Origin: JAJDAT01 sp964344185 | GTDB lineage: Bacteria > Nitrospinota > Nitrospinia > Nitrospinales > JAJDAT01 | Direction: 5' to 3' | NCBI GenBank assembly: GCA_964344185.1 | Contig: CAYFMN010000015.1 | Location: 34,179-98,178, forward strand | DNA length: 64,000 bases | In this document: positions 28,387 through 38,034 of the stretch, one piece after another | Layout: every line of letters starts with the position of its first letter | How positions within the stretch are numbered: the stretch's first letter is position 1 | Notes under the pieces: model-generated | The model's database searches: none | Told to the model about the DNA's origin: nothing | The model's input: the letters and a program-made list of their open reading frames with translations, nothing else | Position numbers and translations under genes: made by a program

Positions 28387-30102
28387 CTAACTTTTTTTTA
28401 TTATTTTTGCCCAACTATCGCGAAGAGTTACTGTTCGGTTAAATACAAGTCGATCACTAGTTGACGATAAAGAATCAAAACAAAAATAGCCCAGCCTTAA
28501 AAACTGATAATGATTGTATATCCTTTCTTTAGACATCGATAGCTCAATTCTACAATTTTTTAAAACTTCAATTGAGTTTGGGTTAAGAATTTCTTTGATC
28601 GCTGGATTCTTTTTTTCATCTCCTGGGTTAGGCGCTGAGAACAAATTTTCGTACAATCGTACCTCTGCTTTTTCACAATGTTTTGCTGAAATCCAATGGA
28701 GAGTCCCTTTAACTTTACGACTTACACCTTCGCCGCTTTTTGTTTCTGGATCGTAAGAACATCTTAGCTCAATAACTTCTCCAGTTCTCGGGTCTTTAAT
28801 TGCTCGTTCACATTTAATAATATAAGCATATTTTAGACGAACCTCTTTCCCTGGAGTCAAGCGAAAAAACTTCTTTGGCGGATCTTCCATAAAATCATCG
28901 CGTTCAACAAAAATCTCTCGACCAAAGGGAATTTTTCGCTTTCCCATACTAGGATCTTCCGGATTATTTTCCGCTTCCAATTCTTCGATTTTTTCTTCTG
29001 GATAATTTTCTATTACTATTTTTAGCGGTCTTAAAACTACCATCACCCTAGCAGAGCGTTTGTTTAAATCTTCGCGGATACAGTGTTCTAACAAAGGCAT
29101 TTCTACTATACTTGCGCTTTTGGCTACGCCAATGCGTTCGCAAAAATCACGGATCGACTCAGGCGTATACCCTCTTCTTCTCAATCCCGAAATAGTCGGC
29201 ATCCTGGGGTCGTCCCAACCGCTCACATGGTTTTCCTGAACAAGTTGCAAAAGCTTACGTTTACTTAATACAGTATAATCCATATTCAATCGCGCAAACT
29301 CAATTTGCTGAGGTCGATACACTCCTAATTGAATTAAAATCCAATCATACAAAGGCCTGTGATCCTCGAATTCCAAAGTACAGATGGAATGAGTTACATT
29401 TTCCATAGAATCCGAAAGGCAATGCGCAAAATCGTACATTGGATATATACTCCATTTCCTTCCTGTACGATGATGATTGACTTTTGATATTCTGTAGAGA
29501 ACAGGATCTCGCATATTGATGTTGCCCGAGTTCATATCAATCTTTGCTCGCAACGATTTTGCGCCTTCGTCAAATTCCCCGTCCTTCATTTTTTCAAGAA
29601 GATCTAAGTTCTCTTCCACTGAACGGTCTCGAAAAGGACTTTCTTTTCCCGGTTCGGTCAACGTTCCTCGATACTCTCTAATTTCGTCCGGACTCAAATC
29701 ATCAACATAAGCCTTTTCTAATTTTATTAATTGAACTGCATATTGGTATAACCGGTCAAAATAGTCGGAAGCAAAAAACAACCTATCCCCCCAATCAAAA
29801 CCCAACCACTCTACATCTTCCTTGATTGAATCGACAAAAGAAGCGTCTTCTTTGGACGGGTTAGTATCATCCATTCTCAGGTTACATAATCCATTAAACT
29901 CACTAGCTAATCCAAAGTTTAAACAGATCGACTTAGCGTGTCCGATGTGTAAATATCCGTTTGGTTCGGGAGGAAAACGAGTGTGAACCCTTCCGTCAAA
30001 CTTTCCGGTTTTTAAGTCGTCTTTAATTATGTTTTGAATAAAATGGGAAGGACTTGCAACTTCGTCGGCAGCCTCAGTATCATTATTTTTATCGCTTTTC
30101 AT
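28387..30102 (-). CDS. glnS: Glutaminyl-tRNA synthetase
   Basis: A class I aminoacyl-tRNA synthetase that charges tRNA-Gln. The HIGH motif is PEPNGYLHIGHAKS, and the KMSKS equivalent is VLSKRKL. The two C-terminal beta-barrel domains that read the anticodon are present, ending in YNHYQFLRLGYFC and LVFNRTVTLRDSW. ATG 30102 gives 571 residues and has AAGGA 10-11 bases upstream. A longer frame to 30165 lacks family similarity at its start. Possession of GlnRS implies direct glutaminylation rather than the Gat amidotransferase route. Confidence 0.93.
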   Translation of the reverse strand: MKSDKNNDTEAADEVASPSHFIQNIIKDDLKTGKFDGRVHTRFPPEPNGYLHIGHAKSICLNFGLASEFNGLCNLRMDDTNPSKEDASFVDSIKEDVEWLGFDWGDRLFFASDYFDRLYQYAVQLIKLEKAYVDDLSPDEIREYRGTLTEPGKESPFRDRSVEENLDLLEKMKDGEFDEGAKSLRAKIDMNSGNINMRDPVLYRISKVNHHRTGRKWSIYPMYDFAHCLSDSMENVTHSICTLEFEDHRPLYDWILIQLGVYRPQQIEFARLNMDYTVLSKRKLLQLVQENHVSGWDDPRMPTISGLRRRGYTPESIRDFCERIGVAKSASIVEMPLLEHCIREDLNKRSARVMVVLRPLKIVIENYPEEKIEELEAENNPEDPSMGKRKIPFGREIFVERDDFMEDPPKKFFRLTPGKEVRLKYAYIIKCERAIKDPRTGEVIELRCSYDPETKSGEGVSRKVKGTLHWISAKHCEKAEVRLYENLFSAPNPGDEKKNPAIKEILNPNSIEVLKNCRIELSMSKERIYNHYQFLRLGYFCFDSLSSTSDRLVFNRTVTLRDSWAKIIKKS

Positions 30103-30407
30103 TTTTTTAAAGTCCTTTAAATCAACAAACCGTAGGGCAAATTGTAACACAAACGTCGTTGGCAAATTTTTGAGAGTTTCTTATTCAAACTTTCTTTCAG
30201 TTTTTGAAGCGCCAACTCATAGTTAAAAAAATTATAAAATCCTCCCAAAATAAAAAATAGAATTATTTTTGATAAATTATTTCTTGGATAAAAAACTTTC
30301 GCCTTTTTTACTTTAGCCTAGTATGATAAAAGGCGATTTGCCTTTCTAATAGTTCTAGTAAAGCTCCATCTCTCTTCATTGACAACTATTTTTAAAATTC
30401 CTTTTAA

Positions 30408-31349
30408 ATGCTAACTGACCTCTTTTTAATCATTACGGGAATTGCTCTTCTTTATTATGGAGGCGACTTCTTAGTTACCGGCAGTATTCGTATCGCAAAA
30501 CAATTCAAGCTGAGCCCATTTGTTATCGGCGCGACCATCGTTGGGTTTGGAACTTCAGCCCCAGAACTTTCCGTAAGCATTTTTGCTTCGTTAAAGGGGG
30601 CTCCTGAAGTGGCAATGGGCAATGCTTTAGGCAGCAATATCGCCAATATTTGCCTCGTTTTAGGCTTGACTGCCCTTATTAAACCTATTCAGATTAATCT
30701 AAACCTAATAAAAAAAGAAACGCCAAAATTTCTCTTTTCTGCTTTTCTAATTTTATTTTTTGCTTGGAACCGTTCCTTAAGTCGATTGGAAGGAACTATT
30801 CTTATTCTTCTGCTTGGTATATTCATATGGCAAACATTTTCAAATAATAGCTCTGAAACATCTGACATTGAAGAAGAAAATGGGCTGTTTGCAGATAAAG
30901 GAATCCCTGCTCAATTTGGACTCATCTTGGGAGGCTTGATATTTTTAGTATCCGGCGCAGACTGGTTAGTGGAGGGTTCGGTTAATATAGCTCGGCTTTT
31001 AGGGCTGAGCGAGTGGTTAATTGGAATATCTATTGTGGCTGTCGGAACCAGTTTACCAGAAATCGTTTCGTCAGCTATTGCAAGTTCCCGAGGTCATGGA
31101 GATTTATCGATAGGAAACGTTTATGGAAGTAATATTTTCAATATCCATATGGTCCTTGGCTTTGCGTCAATTATACAACCTTTAAAAATTCAAGAAAAAA
31201 TTGAGCCCGACCTCATTATTGCTACCGTCTTAACATGTATGCTAGCGATTATGCTAAGGTTTAAATCTAAACTTTCTAAAGCCAGCGGTTTTTTTCTACT
31301 TGTATGTTATTTCAGCTATATTTCTGTGAAATCTTTAAAACTAATTTAG
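30408..31349 (+). CDS. Calcium/sodium antiporter (CaCA family, YrbG-like)
   Basis: A 313-residue inner-membrane exchanger with ten hydrophobic helices in two inverted halves. Each half has an alpha-repeat: GFGTSAPELSVSIFAS with GNALGSNIANICLVLG in the first, and AVGTSLPEIVSSAIAS with GNVYGSNIFNIHMVLG in the second. The conserved glutamates and the GSN motifs that bind Na+ and Ca2+ are present. It is likely to extrude Ca2+ using the Na+ gradient. The gene stands alone. Confidence 0.9.
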   Translation: MLTDLFLIITGIALLYYGGDFLVTGSIRIAKQFKLSPFVIGATIVGFGTSAPELSVSIFASLKGAPEVAMGNALGSNIANICLVLGLTALIKPIQINLNLIKKETPKFLFSAFLILFFAWNRSLSRLEGTILILLLGIFIWQTFSNNSSETSDIEEENGLFADKGIPAQFGLILGGLIFLVSGADWLVEGSVNIARLLGLSEWLIGISIVAVGTSLPEIVSSAIASSRGHGDLSIGNVYGSNIFNIHMVLGFASIIQPLKIQEKIEPDLIIATVLTCMLAIMLRFKSKLSKASGFFLLVCYFSYISVKSLKLI

Positions 31350-31359
31350 TAAAATTGCT

Positions 31360-33354
31360 TTAGCCATTTATTGGTTTTGGCTTTACGTTTTTAAATTTCC
31401 AGAGTTGCTGTTTATAATAAGACTCGTTTGGATCAAGCTTGATAGCCGCTTTTATATTTGCCACCGCTTGTTCTATATCCCCTTTTACATAATATATTTC
31501 CGAGAGAGTATCGATATATCCTGGTTTTTTCGGAAACGCTTCCAATGTTTTGTTTGACAATACTAAAGCTTCTTCCAGGTTTATCCTCTTTTTGGCAAAT
31601 AACCAAGCTAAACGATTCATTGAATCGTAGTAATCGGACTTCAATTCCATAGCCTTTTTACAATAACCAATCGCAACCGTGTAATATCCTTTTTTGCTAT
31701 AAACATTACAAAGCGCATAAGTTAATTCATGATTTTTAGGATCAAAACTAGAAGCTTGTTTTAAAGTCTCCACAGCTTTATCCAACTCTTTTTGCCCCAC
31801 TAAAGATTCGGCTAATAATAAGTAATAATCTGGGTTTTGAGTGAATAAATTCGTAGCTTCGGTTAATTCTCTGGTGGAGTCATCAAACTTGGCCATTGAG
31901 AAATAAACTTTTCCCATTTCAAATAAGATCTTATGGTTTTGCGGATCAAGCTTTTTAGCGGATTTTAAAGCTTTGATCGCCTCGTCCCATTTTTCCTCTT
32001 GGCTCAATATTCGGCCTAATTGAAAGAAATCCTCCCAACTTTCAGGTTTTAAATTAATCGCCTCCCGGAAAGCCGCTTTTGCTTTTTGATTTTGTTTTTT
32101 ATCAAGATAAATCTTACCCAATTGCGAATGAATTCCAGCATTTTTAGGCTCTAGGTTTTGCGCCGCTTTATAATGTCGAAATGATTCATCTAAAGAACCT
32201 TTTTGAAAATACCAATCCGCCAATCGAATTTGAGCCTCGAAGTTTTCTGGAAACATTCCAACTACTTTTTTGAACGATTTTATGGCCTCGCCTTCTCGGT
32301 TCAAGTCTAAAAGAAGTTCGCCCAGAGTCAGATGCGTTATTGGATCGTCGTCATTAACCCCAACAGCCCTGTTTAAAACTTCTAAAGCTTGTTCTCTTTC
32401 CCCCGTTTGACTTAACAAGCGCCCTAGTTCTCTTAAAGATTCAAAATAATCAGGTTTAAGTTCGATAGATCTTTTATAGCTTTCAATCGCTTCTCCCAGA
32501 TTCCCCAATTTGGCTTCTAATAATCCTAATTCGTAGTACCCTTCATAATTATTGGGATCAGTTTTAATAAGAGACTGAAAAGCAACTTTAGCTTCATCTA
32601 AGCTGCCCTTTAGAGATAAGGTCTTAGCTAAATACATCTGGTAGGAGCTTTTGGACGGACTTAATTCAACAGATTTTTTGAAATGTCTAAGAGCCTGATC
32701 GTAGTTTTCTCGACCTAGTTGAACTTTTCCCAATCCGAAAAAAATTTCTGGGTTTTCCTTCGAGACTTTAAGGGCTTTTTGAAATTCATTTTCCGCCTCG
32801 GTATATTTTTTCTTTTCAAGCAATCTAAATGCTTGATCTACGGTACCTTTCAAATTGTCGAATTTAAGAAGTCCTGGAAAAAAATAAAATACCGCACAAA
32901 TAGCCAAAACGCCCAGAGCAACAACCTTTTTCTTATTTCCTCCTCCAGAACGCCGAGCTTGGGCTTGAGAGGCCTTTTTAACCTCCTTTTCCGCTAAAAC
33001 TTCTAATTCAGCGTTTGAAATATTTTCTTTAGCCGCGGAATGCGTCTCAACCATCTTACAACTTCCCTCAAAATTGGAACCCTCGTCAATAACCAAATGG
33101 TAGGTTGTAATATCGCCTATTAAGCTGCTTTCGTTAGCTAACGACACTTTATTTTCGGCAATAATATTACCGCGAACTTTACCCATATTCGTAACGCTAT
33201 GGGTTTTTATATCTCCAAAAACCATTCCTGATTTTCCAACCATAAAGTGGTCGGAGGAATATATTTCTCCTTCTAACTCTCCATCAAAATGGACGATTCC
33301 CTTCACCCACAAGGTGCCATTAAGTTTTACGCCCGACTCAAAATAGGAATCCAT
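31360..33354 (-). CDS. Bactofilin-transmembrane-TPR fusion protein
   Basis: 664 residues. The first about 105 are a bactofilin beta-helix (GTLWVKGIVHFDGELEGEI, MVGKSGMVFGDIKTHSV, GKVRGNIIAENKVSL, SLIGDITTYHLVIDEGS). A basic linker follows (ARRSGGGNKKK), then one transmembrane helix (about 148-165), then about fourteen TPR units running to the end. Bactofilins polymerise into cytoskeletal filaments, so this protein could link cytoplasmic filaments to a periplasmic protein-binding superhelix. Ordinary bactofilins are 100-200 residues, so the fusion is unusual. Confidence 0.88.
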   Translation of the reverse strand: MDSYFESGVKLNGTLWVKGIVHFDGELEGEIYSSDHFMVGKSGMVFGDIKTHSVTNMGKVRGNIIAENKVSLANESSLIGDITTYHLVIDEGSNFEGSCKMVETHSAAKENISNAELEVLAEKEVKKASQAQARRSGGGNKKKVVALGVLAICAVFYFFPGLLKFDNLKGTVDQAFRLLEKKKYTEAENEFQKALKVSKENPEIFFGLGKVQLGRENYDQALRHFKKSVELSPSKSSYQMYLAKTLSLKGSLDEAKVAFQSLIKTDPNNYEGYYELGLLEAKLGNLGEAIESYKRSIELKPDYFESLRELGRLLSQTGEREQALEVLNRAVGVNDDDPITHLTLGELLLDLNREGEAIKSFKKVVGMFPENFEAQIRLADWYFQKGSLDESFRHYKAAQNLEPKNAGIHSQLGKIYLDKKQNQKAKAAFREAINLKPESWEDFFQLGRILSQEEKWDEAIKALKSAKKLDPQNHKILFEMGKVYFSMAKFDDSTRELTEATNLFTQNPDYYLLLAESLVGQKELDKAVETLKQASSFDPKNHELTYALCNVYSKKGYYTVAIGYCKKAMELKSDYYDSMNRLAWLFAKKRINLEEALVLSNKTLEAFPKKPGYIDTLSEIYYVKGDIEQAVANIKAAIKLDPNESYYKQQLWKFKNVKPKPING

Positions 33355-33590
33355 CTACGTTGTCCCGAAATAGTTATTAGTTCCAATTACATTAAATTCT
33401 AGCAAAATAACTAAAAATAAACAACTTAAGCCATATTTGCATCGATTCATTTTTCGTACTATTCAAACCGTAAATATCAATTTTACCCCTGAGAATTTTT
33501 AAATTCATTGATTATCGATAGGATTATTGTTAACTTAACCGTTTTTAAATGTCGTTTTTCATAACTCGCCCTAAAAGTTAAGAGAATTAA

Positions 33591-34313
33591 ATGCAAAGAA
33601 ACAGCGGTAGAAAACCAAACCAACTAAGACAAGTTAAAATAACTAAAAACTATATCAAACATCCACATGGGTCCGTTTTAATTCAGGCCGGCAACACAAA
33701 AGTTATTTGTTCCGCTAGCGTAGAGGAGAAAGTTCCGTCTTTTTTACGCGATAAAAAAACTGGTTGGCTAACCGCAGAATATTCAATGATGCCAAGCTCC
33801 ACACACACGCGAAGCCCTAGAGAAGCGGCTAGAGGAAAACTTTCCGGAAGGACTCAAGAAATTCAACGACTCATTGGACGGTCGCTCCGCGCAGTTGTTG
33901 ATTTGGAAAGTTTAGGGGAACGAACTGTTTGGATAGATTGCGACGTTATTCAAGCGGATGGCGGCACTCGATGCGCGTCCATCACGGGATCATTTGTAGC
34001 GCTTTGCCTCGCTCTAAAAAAACTTAAAAAACAAAAGTTAATAAAAGATATCCCAGTTAAAGATTTTGTCGCTGCGGTAAGCGTTGGCATTTATGAAGGC
34101 AAAATTATTTTAGATCTCGATTACAGCGAAGACTCCAAAGCCGAAGTCGATATGAACATAATTAAAACCGGAGCGGGTAAATTTGTTGAAGTGCAAGGAA
34201 CCGCCGAAAGCGATCCCTTTGACGAAAAACAAATGAAGGGAATGATGGACTATGCTAACAAGGGCATTCAAGAGCTAGTGGCCATTCAAAAAAAGGCCAT
34301 TGGCGCGATGTAA
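33591..34313 (+). CDS. rph: Ribonuclease PH
   Basis: A 240-residue phosphorolytic 3'-to-5' exoribonuclease that trims tRNA precursors. Typical features are the start GRKPNQLRQVKITKNYIKHP, GWLTAEYSMMPSSTHTRSPRE, the phosphate-binding segment EIQRLIGRSLRAVVDLE, WIDCDVIQADGGTRCASITG and DLDYSEDSKAEVDMN. The length is normal, so this is not the truncated form found in E. coli K-12. It converges with nth, 21 bases apart. Confidence 0.95.
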   Translation: MQRNSGRKPNQLRQVKITKNYIKHPHGSVLIQAGNTKVICSASVEEKVPSFLRDKKTGWLTAEYSMMPSSTHTRSPREAARGKLSGRTQEIQRLIGRSLRAVVDLESLGERTVWIDCDVIQADGGTRCASITGSFVALCLALKKLKKQKLIKDIPVKDFVAAVSVGIYEGKIILDLDYSEDSKAEVDMNIIKTGAGKFVEVQGTAESDPFDEKQMKGMMDYANKGIQELVAIQKKAIGAM

Positions 34314-34334
34314 ACACACTTCATAATTTCCAAT

Positions 34335-34991
34335 TTATCTAAACTTCGCTACGCCTTCTTTAGGACAAAGCTCCTTCAAGCAACAACTGGTACAATAAGG
34401 TGAAACAGGTTTACAACAGTTTTGCCCAAAAGTGACCAAAAGCCGATTCCAATCTTTCCAATATTTTCTTGGTAGATTTTTCCGCAAAACCTCTTCCGTT
34501 TCATCAGGGGTCCTGGTTTTTATATATCCCCACCGGTTCACTATACGATGAACGTGCGCATCCACACAGATTCCCATCTTGTCGTATCCCAACGTCAAAA
34601 CCATATTAGCGGTCTTTCGCCCCACTCCTCTCAGAGATAAAAGATCTTCCATATTCTTAGGAGGTTTTCCCTGATACTCTCTAACGAGAGTTTGGCTTAA
34701 ACTTTTCAGGTTATGCGCTTTTTCTTTAAAAAACGCCACAGGATATATGGCTTTTTTGATTTCAGATTCTTTAAGGCTTGCTAAGCTCTTAGCATCCTGC
34801 CCCAACTCGATCAATTTATTAAACGCCGACTCTGCTACAGGATCGCGAGTCCTGAGACTTAAAATAGCTCCCACTAAAACCCAAAACGGTTTTTTGGATT
34901 TGCTAAGTCGTATGGCAAATGGAACAGCCCAATCTTTATTAGATTTTTTTATCTGACGAACGGCGAGAGAAACAGGAAAAGCTTGTGACAT
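34335..34991 (-). CDS. nth: Endonuclease III
   Basis: A 218-residue base-excision DNA glycosylase/AP lyase for oxidised pyrimidines. The helix-hairpin-helix LRGVGRKTANMVLTLG holds the catalytic lysine, and CVDAHVHRIVNRWG the catalytic aspartate. The C-terminal [4Fe-4S] ligands are present with the exact spacing C-x6-C-x2-C-x5-C (CKPVSPYC, CTSC, CCLKELC). It ends 21 bases from rph (convergent); a small membrane protein gene lies upstream on the same strand. Confidence 0.93.
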   Translation of the reverse strand: MSQAFPVSLAVRQIKKSNKDWAVPFAIRLSKSKKPFWVLVGAILSLRTRDPVAESAFNKLIELGQDAKSLASLKESEIKKAIYPVAFFKEKAHNLKSLSQTLVREYQGKPPKNMEDLLSLRGVGRKTANMVLTLGYDKMGICVDAHVHRIVNRWGYIKTRTPDETEEVLRKNLPRKYWKDWNRLLVTFGQNCCKPVSPYCTSCCLKELCPKEGVAKFR

Positions 34992-35005
34992 TTAAGCAAA
35001 TCTAA

Positions 35006-35290
35006 TTAAGGATCAGGAGGACTAAATGAACGAACAACAGACCAAATTCCTGATAATAAAATTAAAACAAATCCAATAGTGGCAGAAAAGTTTGAAACAA
35101 ACTCCTTATGAGCTTTTCGTATTTCCTTAATTACCGTAGATTCATCTAATAAATCGTCTTCGCTCTGTTTAATATCGTCAAGATTAATATTCATAATTTC
35201 CGCCAAACCCAATAAACTTTGAAGACGTTTTTCAGGATCGGAAATCTTATAGATTTCATTTAATCTTGAAGGAATTTTAAATTTCTTCAC
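35006..35290 (-). CDS. Small protein with C-terminal membrane anchor, unknown function
   Basis: 94 residues that I do not recognise. The first about 65 are charged and helical (NEIYKISDPEKRLQSLLGL, DDIKQSEDDLLDES), followed by one transmembrane helix (FSATIGFVLILLSGIWSVV), a tail-anchored layout. It is 14 bases upstream of nth on the same strand and 52 bases downstream of an SGNH-like gene, so it may be co-transcribed with them. No catalytic motif is visible. Confidence 0.6.
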   Translation of the reverse strand: MKKFKIPSRLNEIYKISDPEKRLQSLLGLAEIMNINLDDIKQSEDDLLDESTVIKEIRKAHKEFVSNFSATIGFVLILLSGIWSVVRSFSPPDP

Positions 35291-35342
35291 GTTAAATAAC
35301 CTTACCGTTATTTGGTGATTTCATATTAAGAGTTTTTATTAA

Positions 35343-36668
35343 CTAATTTGAAGTCTGGGGTATCTTTTCATTCAGATATTCAAACATTGCATCGGCGAAT
35401 ATTTTGTTCCCTATTTCATTCAGATGGGGATCGTATTTCCACACTGGAGAATTCCCTCGTTCTCTAGACTGATTTAGTTTTTTATATACAGGAATATATC
35501 CATAATTTGAATAATCAGAAAGCTTATTTAACCAATTAGAGGCAAACTTTACAGGAGGAATCGAATCATTATGAAATTGAAAAGCGTCGACCACAATAAA
35601 ATTTTTTCCCAAACCAATAACTTGATCTCCCAACATTTTTAGCGTTTTTAAATTTACCAAGTTAGTCGTAGTCCATGAAGGAAAGTTCTTTTTGTCTCCA
35701 GTTCCATAATAAACTCCAATCTCTTCTTCATGTTTATTTAAAAATCGACCGACGCTTTTTTTAAGTTTGGATATTAAGTCTAAAAGAAAAGATTTTTTAT
35801 CTATTTCCACGCTTCTTTTTCCATTCATTTCTTTTTTGATAAATTTCTGTTGTTGATCGACAAACTTTTGGAAATCCTTAGGAATAAAAATCTGGAATGG
35901 CAACTCGTCAATATATGAAATTCGATTCATATTTGCTTTTATATTCTCAAACTCATTGCTCCTAATATATAAAAAATCATTTACAAAGTTTTTTCTCTCT
36001 TCTTCTGACAAAACTTCAGGGCGTTCTTCCTTTAGAGTAACAACAGGCCTAATATCCAAACATTTTTTTTCTCCCAGGTCGTCGATTCCAAAGAATTCCT
36101 TTTGACACCAGGTCGTGGAGATTGTTCGTAAATAGTTATTTTCGAAAATATATACAAATACAAAATCTGGCTTAAACTTGGAAACATAACTAGTCCAGTT
36201 CAGTAATATCTGGTCTATTCCATATCCTGGCACTCCAAAATTAAGGACTTCATATTTGTTACCAGTGTCGCTTAACTCTTCGTTCAATCTTCTTTCTAGC
36301 AATTGACCCGCAGTCTTTTCAAAATCTAATTGCCTTGCCGCAATCATAGAATCGCCTAATAAAGCTATGCGTACTGTTTTGGGCTCTTTATCTATCGTTC
36401 TTTCATAGTCCCTAAACCCATGTGAGTTGATTTTAATCTTAGAACTAAACTCTCTGGCGTACCAATGATGACCGGTAATTATATGCTCCGAATTTGGAAT
36501 GAATCTCCAACCTAAAACACGGTGCGGTTCAAAAGGAATAACCTTATAGGAGGGATTAAAATAAACATAAATCTGACCGCCGACCTCTATTGCGACTCCA
36601 ACGATAAAAAAAATGAAAATATTGGCGATTATTATTTTGAAGAAAACTCTGGATTTTGGCGCATCCAT
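35343..36668 (-). CDS. Membrane-anchored SGNH hydrolase-like protein (long form)
   Basis: 441 residues. An N-terminal transmembrane helix (about 9-31) is followed by an SGNH domain: IALLGDSMIAARQ (nucleophile), LNFGVPGYGIDQILLNW, YIFENNYLR, and a C-terminal DPHLNEIGNKIFADAM supplying the Asp and His. An insertion of about 100 residues before the last block makes it longer than its relatives at 23822-24880 and 38035-39072. It is probably an exopolysaccharide or cell-surface acyl esterase or transferase; no biosynthetic cluster is adjacent to specify the glycan. Confidence 0.75.
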   Translation of the reverse strand: MDAPKSRVFFKIIIANIFIFFIVGVAIEVGGQIYVYFNPSYKVIPFEPHRVLGWRFIPNSEHIITGHHWYAREFSSKIKINSHGFRDYERTIDKEPKTVRIALLGDSMIAARQLDFEKTAGQLLERRLNEELSDTGNKYEVLNFGVPGYGIDQILLNWTSYVSKFKPDFVFVYIFENNYLRTISTTWCQKEFFGIDDLGEKKCLDIRPVVTLKEERPEVLSEEERKNFVNDFLYIRSNEFENIKANMNRISYIDELPFQIFIPKDFQKFVDQQQKFIKKEMNGKRSVEIDKKSFLLDLISKLKKSVGRFLNKHEEEIGVYYGTGDKKNFPSWTTTNLVNLKTLKMLGDQVIGLGKNFIVVDAFQFHNDSIPPVKFASNWLNKLSDYSNYGYIPVYKKLNQSRERGNSPVWKYDPHLNEIGNKIFADAMFEYLNEKIPQTSN

Positions 36669-36981
36669 ATCAACCTTGGAACTAGAAATTTAAAGATTCA
36701 AAAATGGAAAAATCTAACTTATCGAATCCGCCTTAATGTTAACACTTTCATTCAACTATGGCTTCAGTCAAGCGGCTATTATCAAAGTACCTTTCATTTC
36801 ATTGCTTTTAGTAAATTCAAGGTTCCCAAAAGATCAAACCAATATGACAGAAAGCATCAAATTTCAACTAAATTACCAATAATCACATTAATTTAGTTGA
36901 AATATTCGCATCAATTCAATAAAATATGGTATTCCAAAAATATTCTACACGCAAAAAATAATAAGTGGAAAGGAGAACACT
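36669..36981. other. Intergenic region
   Basis: 313 bases between divergent genes. A strong AAGGAG ribosome binding site at about 36970 precedes the TTG start of the HNH-like gene. I see no RNA gene, repeat or terminator; open frames here lack support. Confidence 0.45.
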
Positions 36982-37833
36982 TTGACGGTAGGAGCAAAAC
37001 TTATAACCTATACCAATATAACAAGTAGAAAAATAAGAACTGAAGATGTTTATACAATATCTGGGAGTAAAATAAAAAAAGTATCTAATGAAATAGTCCA
37101 AACCAAAAAAGTCGAAATAAAAAAAGGAGTTTTTGAAGCAAGAACAATAATTGGTTACAAAAATGGCAATAAAACTCTTGATTATTTGGACAAGAATGAA
37201 TGGGTGAATTTTCTTCAAGCGCTTAGCGCAATTATGACAACAAAATCGACTTATAAAAATATCAAAAAACAATATCTATGGGGGAAACTCCATCAACTTG
37301 GCAAACGAAAACTAAAATATATACACGGAGTCGTTGAGAAAATTGGAAATGCCGAACCAACATACCCGTGCGTCCAATGCGGCATAGTCCTACCTATAAG
37401 ATTAATTACTGTAGATCATAAGTTTCCACAATCTGGTGGAGGACTATTAGCAATAGCCGAAGTTCTGCGTGTCTGGGGCTGGACTGAGCAGGGAGCTAAA
37501 ACAACAAAGGGAAAAATATTTACCGAGGTTAAATCAACCTATAAAAAAGTCAACACAGATCCATGGACAGCTTTTCAATTGCTCCCTCATTACTACAAAA
37601 AATTTAACACTAATACAGCTGTTCCAACTATGGGAGGGCTTAAAAAATCGTTAACTAAAATTAAACCGAGCTATGAATTGAATGATAAGGGTAAAGCATT
37701 TCTAAGTCTCGTGATTGCCACAAAAGGCCTTAAAGATCTCGCAAATGCTTGCATGCATTCTTATCTTAATTTAGTTCCCATGTGCATGTATTGCAACAGT
37801 AGTAAAAACGATTCTATTAAAGCCATGATGTAA
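36982..37833 (+). CDS. HNH-like nuclease with a large insertion
   Basis: 283 residues. The N-terminal about 120 are unrecognised and basic. A zinc/HNH-like core follows: YPCVQCG, then LITVDHKFPQSGGG with the DH catalytic pair, then after an insertion of roughly 110 residues the second zinc pair MCMYCNSSKND. In ordinary HNH proteins these two halves are 20-30 residues apart. TTG start with AAGGAG 8 bases upstream. It is probably a nuclease, but its role (defence, mobile, toxin) cannot be decided. The gene is flanked by SGNH genes on both sides and stands alone. Confidence 0.7.
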   Translation: MTVGAKLITYTNITSRKIRTEDVYTISGSKIKKVSNEIVQTKKVEIKKGVFEARTIIGYKNGNKTLDYLDKNEWVNFLQALSAIMTTKSTYKNIKKQYLWGKLHQLGKRKLKYIHGVVEKIGNAEPTYPCVQCGIVLPIRLITVDHKFPQSGGGLLAIAEVLRVWGWTEQGAKTTKGKIFTEVKSTYKKVNTDPWTAFQLLPHYYKKFNTNTAVPTMGGLKKSLTKIKPSYELNDKGKAFLSLVIATKGLKDLANACMHSYLNLVPMCMYCNSSKNDSIKAMM

Positions 37834-38034
37834 TTTCATTGATCATTCATCCCTCCTTTATTTCACAAAATTCCCCAAGTAACAGAATTCGACACGTTAA
37901 CAAAAGAAAGTTATACTCATTGCGTTGTAAATAGAATATTTGAATCGCAATTCCTCATTTTTACCGTTTCTCTAAAAAAACAACTGTAGTTTCTTTTTTA
38001 ACTTAGAAATCTTACCAAATAAACGATTCAAGTT

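Noticed and set aside
35343..36668. Alginate acetylation protein (AlgX/AlgJ)
   Set aside because: It shares only the SGNH motifs; no MBOAT partner or alginate genes are near.
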